Shown in pieces: positions 1 to 7,806 of a stretch of DNA of 19,902 nucleotides; within the stretch, counting starts at the first letter, position 1, and each line of letters starts with the position of its first letter. The notes beneath the pieces were generated by a model. It did no database searches, was not told the origin of the DNA, and saw only the letters and a program-made list of their open reading frames with translations. Source of the stretch: Flavobacteriaceae bacterium UBA5079 (GTDB lineage Bacteria; Bacteroidota; Bacteroidia; Flavobacteriales; Flavobacteriaceae); NCBI GenBank assembly GCA_002414705.1, contig DIAL01000122.1, forward strand, positions 1,129 through 21,030, read 5' to 3'. A program made the position numbers and the translations under genes.

Positions 1-1098
1 CGACTAAGGGCAGGGGCCCGGACTTATTTTGGGCAAAATGATCCGTGGCGATTGCAGGGTTATCTGGCTTATGGGTTTGGAGACGATAAGTTTAAATATG
101 GGATTTCCGGAAAATGGCTGGTGGACAAAAAATCTCGGTTTATAATTTCAGGTGGTAAAAGAAGGGATATAGAACAATTGGGGATTAGTTTAACGGCTAC
201 TACTGATGTGCTGGGAAGGAGTATAGCCTCTTCTTCCGTGTTTACCGTTGGTTCCAATGACCGCCTTACCAATATAGATCTTACAACTTTTAATCTGGAG
301 CTGGAACCGGTCACTAACCTTAGGATAGGAGTAGGCGGGTCCTATAGGACACTCAGTTCTGCCTTGCCCGATGCTTTTAGCTTGGATTATATAGATCCTT
401 CCGCGCCTACAGGGATATCGTCGGAAATTAATCAATTTGACCTTTCTACCATTCTTATATATACCCCGGGAAAGAAAACCATAGGAAACGGCGTGGAAAG
501 GCGTGATGTAAACGATAACTACAGTACCTTGTTTTTGTCCTATACCAATGGAGTTAAAAATTTCTTGGATAGTGATTTCGATTATAAAAAGGTTCAGTTC
601 AGCTATACACAGCCTTGGCAGGTGGGTGGTCTTGGCAGGTTACTAAGTACAGTGGAGACAGGGAAGACCTTTGGAGAGGTTCCACTGGGATTGCTTAATG
701 CCATTCCGGGAAATCAAACATTTTTCTCTGTTTACAATACTTTCTCGAATCTCGATTTTTATGAATTCGTTACCGATACTTATGTTTCGGCACATTTGGA
801 ACACAATTTTAATGGAAGGTTTTTTTCCAGGATTCCCTTTATGAGAAAATGGAACCTGAGGGAAATAATTGGCCTAAGAGGAGTCTGGGGAGAACTTTCG
901 GATGAAAACAGGGCCTTGAGCGCTCCGGCAAATATTCCTTTAATAGCTCCAAATGATAAGATATATTGGGAGTATTCGGTAGGAGTGGGGAATATATTAA
1001 AGATTTTAAGGATAGATTTTAATTTTAGGGGAAATTATTTGGAAAACCCTGGTGCAAGGTCTTTTGGGGTAACTGGGTCTTTCGGATTTCATTTCTGA
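1..1098 (+). CDS. DUF5686-type outer-membrane protein, C-terminal part (5' truncated)
   Basis: The reading frame is open from base 1, so the start lies outside the window; 365 codons remain before the TGA at 1096-1098. The visible part has alternating hydrophobic/polar strands, many Gly and aromatic residues, and a terminal Gly-Phe-His-Phe, as expected of an outer-membrane beta-barrel. The stretch RTYFGQNDPWRLQGYLAYGF near the start and the VLGRS segment resemble flavobacterial DUF5686 proteins, which carry an N-terminal carboxypeptidase-like regulatory domain and a C-terminal barrel; that N-terminal domain would be upstream. The biochemical role of the family is not known to me. Codon use is unlike genes further right: AGG is the main Arg codon here (about 15 of 23). 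It is followed by ppa without an obvious terminator. The family name comes from remembered resemblance. Confidence 0.7.
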   Translation, partial: RLRAGARTYFGQNDPWRLQGYLAYGFGDDKFKYGISGKWLVDKKSRFIISGGKRRDIEQLGISLTATTDVLGRSIASSSVFTVGSNDRLTNIDLTTFNLELEPVTNLRIGVGGSYRTLSSALPDAFSLDYIDPSAPTGISSEINQFDLSTILIYTPGKKTIGNGVERRDVNDNYSTLFLSYTNGVKNFLDSDFDYKKVQFSYTQPWQVGGLGRLLSTVETGKTFGEVPLGLLNAIPGNQTFFSVYNTFSNLDFYEFVTDTYVSAHLEHNFNGRFFSRIPFMRKWNLREIIGLRGVWGELSDENRALSAPANIPLIAPNDKIYWEYSVGVGNILKILRIDFNFRGNYLENPGARSFGVTGSFGFHF

Positions 1099-1107
1099 TA
1101 TACTTTT

Positions 1108-1141
1108 TTGACCGCTACCTGATATTAATTTGTTATTTTAG
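1108..1141 (+). promoter_or_regulatory. Putative sigma-A promoter of ppa
   Basis: A TTG at 1108-1110 is followed after 23 bases by TATTTTAG at 1134-1141, one base off the Bacteroidetes consensus TAnnTTTG. It lies 27 bases upstream of the ppa ATG. The site is in the short gap after the DUF5686 gene, so ppa may be transcribed on its own. Confidence 0.4.
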
Positions 1142-1168
1142 AAAAATTATAAGATTAAACATAACCAT

Positions 1169-1696
1169 ATGAGCAGTGAAGATATTACGTCGTTCGATGT
1201 ATTGATCGAAATACCAAAGGGTAGTAGAAACAAATATGAATACGATTTTGCCCTAAAGAAGATAAGGTACGATAGGATGATTTTTTCATCCATGATGTAT
1301 CCGGCCGACTATGGGTTTGTCCCAGAAACCTTGGCATTGGATGGCGATCCGTTGGATGTCCTTGTGTTGGTGACCGAAGCAACATTTCCCGGTTGTGTAA
1401 TGGAGGTAAAGCCTATTGGCGTATTTCATATGACCGATGAAAAAGGACCCGATGAAAAGGTGATCTGTGTGCCCGTATCCGATCCGATCTGGAATAAGAT
1501 CAATGATCTAAGCGAATTAAATCCCCATTTAATAAAGGAAATTGAACATTTCTTTAAAGTTTACAAGGATCTTGAAAAGAAAAAAGTTGATGTTGGTGGC
1601 TGGGGAAATGCAGATGAAGCTTATGATATCTTAAATAAGTGCATAAATCGCTATGAAAATAGTGAGCATAAAACGAATGGTGACTTCACAATTTAG
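1169..1696 (+). CDS. ppa: Soluble inorganic pyrophosphatase (family I)
   Basis: This cytoplasmic enzyme hydrolyses pyrophosphate to two phosphates and pulls biosynthetic reactions forward. The protein has 175 residues, the usual size for bacterial family I PPases. The family signature D-G-D-P-L-D is at residues 58-63, supplying metal-binding Asp residues, and is preceded by the conserved Y-P-A-D-Y-G-F segment at 44-50. The basic residues near the N terminus (K17, R20, K30) fit substrate binding. The ATG start has no clear Shine-Dalgarno sequence, which is normal for this phylum. It lies just upstream of hppA, so a soluble and a membrane-bound, energy-conserving pyrophosphatase are neighbours, separated by a terminator. 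Leu codons favour TTG and two of four Arg codons are AGG, unlike hppA. Confidence 0.95.
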   Translation: MSSEDITSFDVLIEIPKGSRNKYEYDFALKKIRYDRMIFSSMMYPADYGFVPETLALDGDPLDVLVLVTEATFPGCVMEVKPIGVFHMTDEKGPDEKVICVPVSDPIWNKINDLSELNPHLIKEIEHFFKVYKDLEKKKVDVGGWGNADEAYDILNKCINRYENSEHKTNGDFTI

Positions 1697-1717
1697 TAAG
1701 TAGATATATAGTAAAAT

Positions 1718-1752
1718 AAAACCCTTCTATAATTAAATAGAAGGGTTTTTTA
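1718..1752 (+). terminator. Rho-independent terminator of ppa
   Basis: A perfect 12-bp stem, 1718-1729 paired with 1738-1749, has an 8-base loop and runs into T residues up to 1751. It begins 22 bases after the ppa stop codon. The A-rich left flank could let it act in both directions, but there is no minus-strand gene here. Confidence 0.85.
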
Positions 1753-1769
1753 GTTTTAAGAGATTTCAC

Positions 1770-1777
1770 TACTTTAG
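1770..1777 (+). promoter_or_regulatory. Possible -7 box of the hppA promoter
   Basis: TACTTTAG, one mismatch from TAnnTTTG, sits 34 bases before the hppA ATG. No TTG is found at the expected -33 distance, where the T-tract of the ppa terminator lies. The same octamer recurs upstream of the pheA leader peptide. Confidence 0.3.
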
Positions 1778-1811
1778 CGACCTTATTAACTAATAATAAA
1801 ATTAAGAATAT

Positions 1812-4253
1812 ATGGAATCAATGATGATTTATATGCCAATAGTCATGGCGCTTTTAGGATTAATTTATATGGTCGTAAAAAAATCTTGGGTAATGAAACA
1901 AGATGCTGGAGACGGCAAGATGAAAGAAATTTCAGATCATATCTATGAAGGCGCACTTGCTTTCTTAAACGCGGAGTATAAATTACTCGCAATTTTTGTA
2001 TTAATAGTAAGTTTTGCACTTACAGCAGTTTCATTTATTGTTCCAACAACACATTGGCTTATAGTTGTTGCCTTCATTTTTGGAGCTATTTTTTCAGCGT
2101 TTGCAGGAAATATAGGCATGAAAATAGCAACAAAAACAAATGTTAGAACCACACAAGCTGCACGCACCAGTTTACCTAATGCTCTTAAAATATCTTTTGG
2201 TGGTGGAACCGTAATGGGTCTTGGTGTTGCAGGATTAGCTGTTTTAGGTTTAACAGCTTTCTTCATCTTCTTCTTTTGGTTTTTTATGGATAATACTTGG
2301 ACAAATACCATGGATATGACCATTGTTCTTGAAACATTAGCTGGTTTCTCCTTAGGAGCAGAGTCTATCGCATTATTCGCAAGAGTAGGTGGTGGTATTT
2401 ACACGAAGGCTGCCGATGTTGGAGCTGATTTAGTTGGAAAAGTTGAAGCAGGAATTCCTGAAGATGATCCGCGTAATCCTGCTACTATTGCAGATAACGT
2501 TGGAGATAATGTTGGTGATGTTGCCGGAATGGGAGCCGATTTATTTGGTTCGTATGTTGCAACGGTTTTAGCAGCTATGGTCTTAGGTAACTATGTAATT
2601 AAAGATATGGGTGGAAATATTGCAGATGCCTTTGGTGGTATTGGTCCAATTTTATTACCTATGGCTATTGCTGGTGTTGGAATTATCATTTCGATTATTG
2701 GTACCATGCTTGTTAAAATAAAAAGTAATGACGCTAAAGAAGCTCAAGTTATGGGAGCTTTAAACCTTGGAAACTGGGTGTCTATAGCACTAGTTGCTGC
2801 TGCTTGTTTTGGTTTAGTAACGTGGATGTTACCAGAAACTATGCAAATGAATTTCTTTGGTGAAGGTTTACAAGAAATTTCATCTATGCGTGTATTCTAT
2901 GCTACTTTAGTAGGTTTATTCGTAGGAGCAGTTATTTCTTCAGTAACAGAATACTATACAGGTTTAGGTAAAAAACCAATTTTAAATATTGTACAACAAT
3001 CAAGTACTGGAGCAGGAACAAACATTATTGCTGGTTTAGCAACTGGTATGATTTCTACCTTCCCTTCAGTTTTATTATTTGCTGGTGCTATTTGGGCATC
3101 TTACGCATTTGCTGGGTTTTACGGTGTGGCTTTAGCAGCATCTGCTATGATGGCTACAACTGCTATGCAATTAGCTATTGATGCGTTTGGACCTATTTCT
3201 GATAACGCAGGTGGTATTGCTGAAATGAGCGAACAAGAACCAATTGTTAGAGAGCGTACGGATATATTAGATTCAGTTGGTAATACAACTGCTGCAACAG
3301 GAAAAGGATTTGCTATTGCTTCTGCTGCCCTAACATCGTTAGCTTTATTTGCTGCGTATGTAACGTTTACAGGAATTGATGGAATTAACATTTTTAAAGC
3401 TCCTGTTTTAGCTATGTTATTTGTTGGTGGTATGGTACCAGTTGTATTCTCTGCTTTAGCCATGAATGCTGTAGGTAAAGCCGCTATGGAAATGGTAGAA
3501 GAAGTTCGTCGTCAGTTTAGAGAGATTCCGGGCATTATGGAGGGTACTGGGAAACCAGAATACGATAAATGTGTGGCGATTTCTACGGAAGCCTCTTTAA
3601 AAGAAATGATGTTGCCTGGTTTATTAACGATTGGTTTTCCTTTAGTTATAGCATTTGTTCCAATGATTTTTGGAATGAACAATATGGCAATTGCTGAAAT
3701 GTTAGGTGGTTATATGGCTGGTGTTACGGTTTCTGGTGTGCTTTGGGCAATTTTCCAAAACAATGCTGGTGGTGCTTGGGATAACGCGAAGAAATCCTTT
3801 GAAGCTGGTGTGATGATTAATGGTGAAATGACGTATAAGGGTTCTGAAGCTCACAAAGCGGCTGTAACTGGAGATACTGTTGGTGATCCATTTAAAGATA
3901 CATCTGGTCCATCTATGAACATCTTAATTAAATTAACGTGTTTAATTGGTTTAGTAATTGCGCCAATTTTAGGAGGTCATGCAACTGAAGAAGGTTTAGT
4001 TATCAATGAATCTGTAGAAGTTGTAGAAGGTCTTTCTAGTAAAAAAGTATATGTCGATTTTATTATTACTTCGAATGATTTTGCTAAAGCTATCGTTAGC
4101 GTTACCAATGTAAACGGTGAAGAGCTTACTAAAGAAGAATTAGTTATCTCTGGAACTAAAGCAGAAGTTGATGCTAAAATAGCACAATTAAAAAGTGAAT
4201 CTACGCAGTTTAAAATGGATGTAACTGATGAAAGAGATATTGAAGTGAAATAA
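1812..4253 (+). CDS. hppA: Membrane-bound ion-translocating pyrophosphatase
   Basis: This integral membrane pump couples pyrophosphate hydrolysis to export of Na+ and/or H+. The 813-residue protein has many hydrophobic segments, as expected for the 16-helix family. The catalytic block runs from A201-D202 through K210, D218-D219, D228, D232 and D236 (the D-N-V-G-D-N-V-G-D repeat). A second conserved block, D-N-A-G-G, follows near residue 464. The motif G-N-T-T-A-A-T-G-K-G is at 490-499: Ala494 and Gly497 are the residues typical of K+-dependent members, where K+-independent ones carry Lys and Thr. Whether Na+ or H+ is pumped is not settled by this reading. Residues 723-813 form a hydrophilic tail beyond the last membrane helix, which plant and many bacterial homologues lack. 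All 11 Arg codons avoid AGG, unlike the two genes upstream. Confidence 0.95.
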   Translation: MESMMIYMPIVMALLGLIYMVVKKSWVMKQDAGDGKMKEISDHIYEGALAFLNAEYKLLAIFVLIVSFALTAVSFIVPTTHWLIVVAFIFGAIFSAFAGNIGMKIATKTNVRTTQAARTSLPNALKISFGGGTVMGLGVAGLAVLGLTAFFIFFFWFFMDNTWTNTMDMTIVLETLAGFSLGAESIALFARVGGGIYTKAADVGADLVGKVEAGIPEDDPRNPATIADNVGDNVGDVAGMGADLFGSYVATVLAAMVLGNYVIKDMGGNIADAFGGIGPILLPMAIAGVGIIISIIGTMLVKIKSNDAKEAQVMGALNLGNWVSIALVAAACFGLVTWMLPETMQMNFFGEGLQEISSMRVFYATLVGLFVGAVISSVTEYYTGLGKKPILNIVQQSSTGAGTNIIAGLATGMISTFPSVLLFAGAIWASYAFAGFYGVALAASAMMATTAMQLAIDAFGPISDNAGGIAEMSEQEPIVRERTDILDSVGNTTAATGKGFAIASAALTSLALFAAYVTFTGIDGINIFKAPVLAMLFVGGMVPVVFSALAMNAVGKAAMEMVEEVRRQFREIPGIMEGTGKPEYDKCVAISTEASLKEMMLPGLLTIGFPLVIAFVPMIFGMNNMAIAEMLGGYMAGVTVSGVLWAIFQNNAGGAWDNAKKSFEAGVMINGEMTYKGSEAHKAAVTGDTVGDPFKDTSGPSMNILIKLTCLIGLVIAPILGGHATEEGLVINESVEVVEGLSSKKVYVDFIITSNDFAKAIVSVTNVNGEELTKEELVISGTKAEVDAKIAQLKSESTQFKMDVTDERDIEVK

Positions 4254-4272
4254 CACTTTAAAAAGTATTAAT

Positions 4273-4302
4273 AAAAAACCACGCTATCCAGCGTGGTTTT
4301 TT
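4273..4302. terminator. Bidirectional intrinsic terminator between hppA and the dNK gene
   Basis: A perfect 13-bp stem, 4273-4285 with 4290-4302, has a 4-base loop. The left arm begins with six A and the right arm ends with six T, so a U-tract forms in either direction. It lies between the stop codons of convergent genes (hppA ends at 4253, the kinase at 4330) and can serve both. Confidence 0.9.
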
Positions 4303-4329
4303 GGTTTTATATAATAAGGATTTTAGTTT

Positions 4330-4944
4330 CTAAAAAAGCCCGTGAATTTGTGCTTCAATTTTATTAATAATAGTTCCTAAATCTTCAGGGTTTGCCACAA
4401 AATCCATATTGTCTACATCTATAATTAACAAGTTGCCTTTGTCATACCCATGAATCCATGCTTCGTAACGTTCGTTTAGGCGACTTAAATAATCAATGCT
4501 AATGGTATTTTCATAATCGCGACCGCGTTTATGAATTTGACTCACCAAATTGGGAATAGAACTGCGTAAGTAAATCAATAAATCAGGTCCTTGTACAAAG
4601 GATTCCATTAAATCGAATAACGAATGATAATTTTCAAAATCCCGATTGGTCATTAATCCCATGGCATGTAAATTGGGAGCAAAAATATGCGCATCTTCAT
4701 AAATAGTTCGATCTTGAATAATATCCTTTCCACTTTCTCTAATCTGATTTACTTGACGAAAACGACTATTTAAGAAATAAACCTGCAAATTGAAACTCCA
4801 ACGTTCCATTTGGTTATAAAAATCATCTAAATACGGATTGTCTACCACGTCCTCAAGTTGCGGTTCCCATTTATAATGTTTGGCTAATAATTTAGTAAGT
4901 GTGGTTTTTCCTGCGCCAATATTTCCGGCTACTGCAACATGCAT
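4330..4944 (-). CDS. Deoxynucleoside kinase (dNK/dGK-dAK family)
   Basis: It phosphorylates deoxynucleosides with ATP in the cytoplasm as part of nucleotide salvage. The protein has 204 residues, normal for the bacterial family. The P-loop G-N-I-G-A-G-K-T-T is at residues 7-15. The D-R-T motif at 78-80 followed by E83 corresponds to the DRS/DRT motif of the family. The Arg-rich LID is around R127 to R142 (R127, R140, R142). Q54 and nearby aromatic residues fit the substrate pocket. Substrate preference (dA/dG versus dC) cannot be read reliably. The ATG at 4944 lies 5 bases after the stop of the upstream minus-strand gene, so the two are likely co-transcribed. The 3' end faces the terminator shared with hppA. 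Confidence 0.9.
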   Translation of the reverse strand: MHVAVAGNIGAGKTTLTKLLAKHYKWEPQLEDVVDNPYLDDFYNQMERWSFNLQVYFLNSRFRQVNQIRESGKDIIQDRTIYEDAHIFAPNLHAMGLMTNRDFENYHSLFDLMESFVQGPDLLIYLRSSIPNLVSQIHKRGRDYENTISIDYLSRLNERYEAWIHGYDKGNLLIIDVDNMDFVANPEDLGTIINKIEAQIHGLF

Positions 4945-4949
4945 ACGTT

Positions 4950-5726
4950 TTAATTTTTTAGTTGGAATTCATGAAGAATTTTCGAATCGTAAATATACAG
5001 CGTTTCATCCGTTACTAAAAACTGATTTATTAACAAATTAGGCAACGCAATGGGTGTAATTTCTTGTGTTTTATCATTTAAAAAATAAAGGCTATTTTCT
5101 TTCTGAAGTATAATATCATTATTCCTTTCTGTAATTTTTGTAAAACCTGTATTCTTAATTTTGAAAACTAAACTCCCAAAATAACTGTATTTATAAATAT
5201 ACTTTTCAGTAAGTAGCCATGCATAATTATAATTACTGGTAAAGTAAAGTGCATTAGAAACCACAGGTAAAGTAACGGCTCTAGACGATTTTGCTTTATA
5301 ATCATATAACTCTAATTGCTGATTGTCTTGATTAAAAATCCAAATAGTATTATCATTTCCTAATGATACAAAACTGACATTTTTATAAGGTTGAACCGCA
5401 TTAAAATCAATCCGTAAAATTTCTGCAAGGCGGTTATCTAAAATAATAACGGTGTTGAAGTCTTTGTAATAAGTAATTATTTTTAAAGGATTAAAAACAT
5501 CAACCGACGTTAATTTGCCTAACTGAACATTACTATAATTGATGGTATTATCACCTGTTTTTTTGTAAAATATATTATTAGTTTCGTAATATTTGGTACC
5601 AAAATTATCAATACCAATAATCGTTTCAACGTTTATGGGTAACTTTTCTTTACTAATAACATAAATACTGTCCTGTGCGAACACTGAAATTGAAAAAAGG
5701 CAGATAAATAATGTGAGCTGTTTCAT
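4950..5726 (-). CDS. Secreted protein of unknown function, propeller-like
   Basis: The 258-residue product begins with a lipid-free signal peptide: Lys2, a hydrophobic core, and likely cleavage after V-F-A-Q. The frame extends upstream to a TTG at 5744, but the ATG at 5726 places the signal peptide correctly and is chosen. The mature part is made of short beta-strands with repeated hydrophobic/aromatic patterns such as N-T-I-W-I-F-N and Y-A-W-L-L-T-E-K-Y-I-Y-K-Y, suggesting a beta-propeller-like fold in the periplasm or at the surface. No catalytic motif is visible. It lies 5 bases upstream of the deoxynucleoside kinase gene in an apparent two-gene operon, although the two products act in different compartments. 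I do not recognise a named function. Confidence 0.75.
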   Translation of the reverse strand: MKQLTLFICLFSISVFAQDSIYVISKEKLPINVETIIGIDNFGTKYYETNNIFYKKTGDNTINYSNVQLGKLTSVDVFNPLKIITYYKDFNTVIILDNRLAEILRIDFNAVQPYKNVSFVSLGNDNTIWIFNQDNQQLELYDYKAKSSRAVTLPVVSNALYFTSNYNYAWLLTEKYIYKYSYFGSLVFKIKNTGFTKITERNNDIILQKENSLYFLNDKTQEITPIALPNLLINQFLVTDETLYIYDSKILHEFQLKN

Positions 5727-5897
5727 GAAGTTTGAAAAGTACAAAATTCAAATGAAAAAGCAGATTTTTGTTTAGTAATGATGCTGCATTTATTTTTTAT
5801 GAAAATTTTAACAGTTGGTGCTTTTACGTTTTAACATTTTTTGAGTCTAATTGGTGGCAATTAAAGCTATTTTTATTAAAAATATATAAACTTTAAG

Positions 5898-6833
5898 ATG
5901 AATCAATTCTACAAATTTATTGCAGTTATCTGTTTAGTGGCAACAACGTCTACTTACAATTATGCACAACAAGACTTTCAAGGGCAAGCATTTTACCAAA
6001 CTAAAACCACTATGGATTTAGATAATTGGGGAGGACGCGACATGAGTGAGCAGCAAAAAAAGCAAATCATGGAACGTATGAAAACCATGCTTGAAAAAAC
6101 CTTTGTTCTTACATTTTCTCAAACTGAATCTACGTATAAAGAAGAAGAAAAGTTAGAAGCACCAGGAAGCGGACGAGGCTTTGGTATGATGGGGAGTTTT
6201 ACAGGTGGAGAGCAATACAAGAATGTAAAAGACAAACAAATGCTGCAAGAACAAGAGTTCTTTGGTAAGCAGTTTCTTATTGTAGATGATTTAAAAGATT
6301 TGGAATGGGATTTAAGTGGCGAAACCAGACAAATTGGTCAATATATGTGTTTTAAAGCAACAGCAGTAAAAAAAGTAGATGAATTTGATTGGACTAGCAT
6401 GCGAAGAAAATCGCGTGACGATGAGAAAAAAGAAACCAAAGATACAAGTGCTGAAACTGCCGAAAAAACTGCAGATTCCACAGTTACAGATTCCACAGCT
6501 GCAGCATCTACAAGTAAAGATTTTATGGCCGAAATAGAAGTTCCAAAAGAAATTACGGTTACGGCTTGGTATACACCTCAAATTCCTGTTAATAATGGAC
6601 CTGGTGAATATTGGGGACTTCCTGGTCTTATTTTAGAAATTAATGCAGATAGAACAACGATGTTGTGTTCTAAAATTGTTTTAAATCCAACAGAGAAAAC
6701 CGAAATTAAAAAGCCTTCAAAAGGAAAAGAGGTTACTCGAGATGAGTACAATGCCATAATGAAACAGAAAATGGAAGAAATGCGCGAAATGTATGGCGGA
6801 AGAGGCGGTCGTGGCGGCGGAAGAGGTCGCTAA
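5898..6833 (+). CDS. GLPGLI family protein (first of a tandem pair)
   Basis: The 311-residue exported protein has an N-terminal signal peptide ending near Y-A-Q-Q (residue about 25). The family-naming motif G-L-P-G-L-I is at residues 240-245, preceded by a conserved W-Y-T-P-Q-I-P segment. The function of GLPGLI proteins is unknown; they are specific to Bacteroidetes and often sit beside TonB-dependent receptors, as here. Residues about 170-209 are a low-complexity Lys/Glu/Ser/Thr/Ala linker missing from the paralogue downstream. The C terminus (300-311) contains only Gly and Arg. It is followed after 90 bases by a second GLPGLI gene that is clearly related along its whole length, indicating tandem duplication. 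Confidence 0.9.
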   Translation: MNQFYKFIAVICLVATTSTYNYAQQDFQGQAFYQTKTTMDLDNWGGRDMSEQQKKQIMERMKTMLEKTFVLTFSQTESTYKEEEKLEAPGSGRGFGMMGSFTGGEQYKNVKDKQMLQEQEFFGKQFLIVDDLKDLEWDLSGETRQIGQYMCFKATAVKKVDEFDWTSMRRKSRDDEKKETKDTSAETAEKTADSTVTDSTAAASTSKDFMAEIEVPKEITVTAWYTPQIPVNNGPGEYWGLPGLILEINADRTTMLCSKIVLNPTEKTEIKKPSKGKEVTRDEYNAIMKQKMEEMREMYGGRGGRGGGRGR

Positions 6834-6923
6834 ACGTAACATTATAAATGATTTTTAGGTAGTAATCTGACTCTAATCATTTATTTTGTTTAACTTCGGT
6901 AATGAATAATTAAACAAAAAATT

Positions 6924-7763
6924 ATGAAAACATCTTTCACATATTTCGTTACGTTTGCCTTCGTGGGGATTTTATCCTTTAATGTAACGGCACAAAACTT
7001 TCAAGGGAAAGCTTATTATTCTACAAAATCTAAAATGGAGTTAGGTAATTGGGGAGCAACCATGAGCGAGGCTCAAAAAAAACAAGTCCAAGAGCGCTTA
7101 AAAAACAGGTTAGAAAAGGTTTATGTTCTGACCTTTAGTATCGAAGAATCTATATATGACGAAGACGAAAAATTAGATGCCATTTCAGGAGCTACAGATT
7201 CTTGGGGAAAAAACTTTGCGCCTGGAGAACAATATAAAAATGTAAAAACAAACATGTTATTGCAGAATCAGGAATTTTACGGCAAGCAGTTTTTGGTTAA
7301 AGATAAACTCCAAGCTATTGAATGGACCTTAACAACAGATACAAAAAAAGTAGGACAATATAATTGTATGAAAGCCGTAGCACTCATTCCATCGTCAGAG
7401 TTGTATTGGTATGATTTTTCTTGGGATCGTTTAAGAAACAGCGAATCGGAAGCGGCAAGTGCATCATCAGATTCTACAAAAATGAGACAAATAAAAATGT
7501 CTCAAATAGAGGCATGGTATACACCACAAATTCCAGTAAGTCATGGGCCATCAGAATATTCAGGATTGCCAGGATTAATTTTAGAAGTCAGTGCAGATAA
7601 TACAACTATTTTGTGCTCGAAAATAGTTATGAATCCAGAGGAAAAATCAAAAATTGAAGCACCTAGTAAAGGCAAAGAAGTAACTAAAAGTGAGTATCAA
7701 GATATAGTGAAGAATAAAATGGCAGAAATGCGCGATATGTACAGTGGTCGTCGAGGTCGCTAA
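6924..7763 (+). CDS. GLPGLI family protein (second of a tandem pair)
   Basis: The 279-residue paralogue of the preceding gene has a signal peptide ending near V-T-A-Q and the G-L-P-G-L-I motif at residues 214-219. Shared stretches include N-F-Q-G-K-A-Y-Y-S near the mature N terminus, P-G-E-Q-Y-K-N-V-K and A-W-Y-T-P-Q-I-P-V. It lacks the long charged linker of its neighbour and its C terminus ends in a shorter G-R-R-G-R. It is 43 bases upstream of the TonB-dependent-receptor-like gene with no terminator between them, so co-transcription is likely. Molecular function is unknown. A role with the neighbouring outer-membrane protein is inferred from position only. Confidence 0.9.
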   Translation: MKTSFTYFVTFAFVGILSFNVTAQNFQGKAYYSTKSKMELGNWGATMSEAQKKQVQERLKNRLEKVYVLTFSIEESIYDEDEKLDAISGATDSWGKNFAPGEQYKNVKTNMLLQNQEFYGKQFLVKDKLQAIEWTLTTDTKKVGQYNCMKAVALIPSSELYWYDFSWDRLRNSESEAASASSDSTKMRQIKMSQIEAWYTPQIPVSHGPSEYSGLPGLILEVSADNTTILCSKIVMNPEEKSKIEAPSKGKEVTKSEYQDIVKNKMAEMRDMYSGRRGR

Positions 7764-7806
7764 GCAATCAAAATAAATTTAAAACTAACAACCAATCACC
7801 AATTAA

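Noticed and set aside
3119..3463. Minus-strand reading frame inside hppA
   Set aside because: It is an antisense shadow of a hydrophobic coding sequence with no recognisable domain, like the other antisense frames in the window.
5727..5744. TTG start of the propeller-like protein at 5744
   Set aside because: It would put extra residues before a well-formed signal peptide; the ATG at 5726 fits better.
6846..6882. Hairpin between the two GLPGLI genes (AAATGATT/AATCATTT)
   Set aside because: The stem is an 8-bp AT-rich one with a 21-base loop, too weak to call a terminator.
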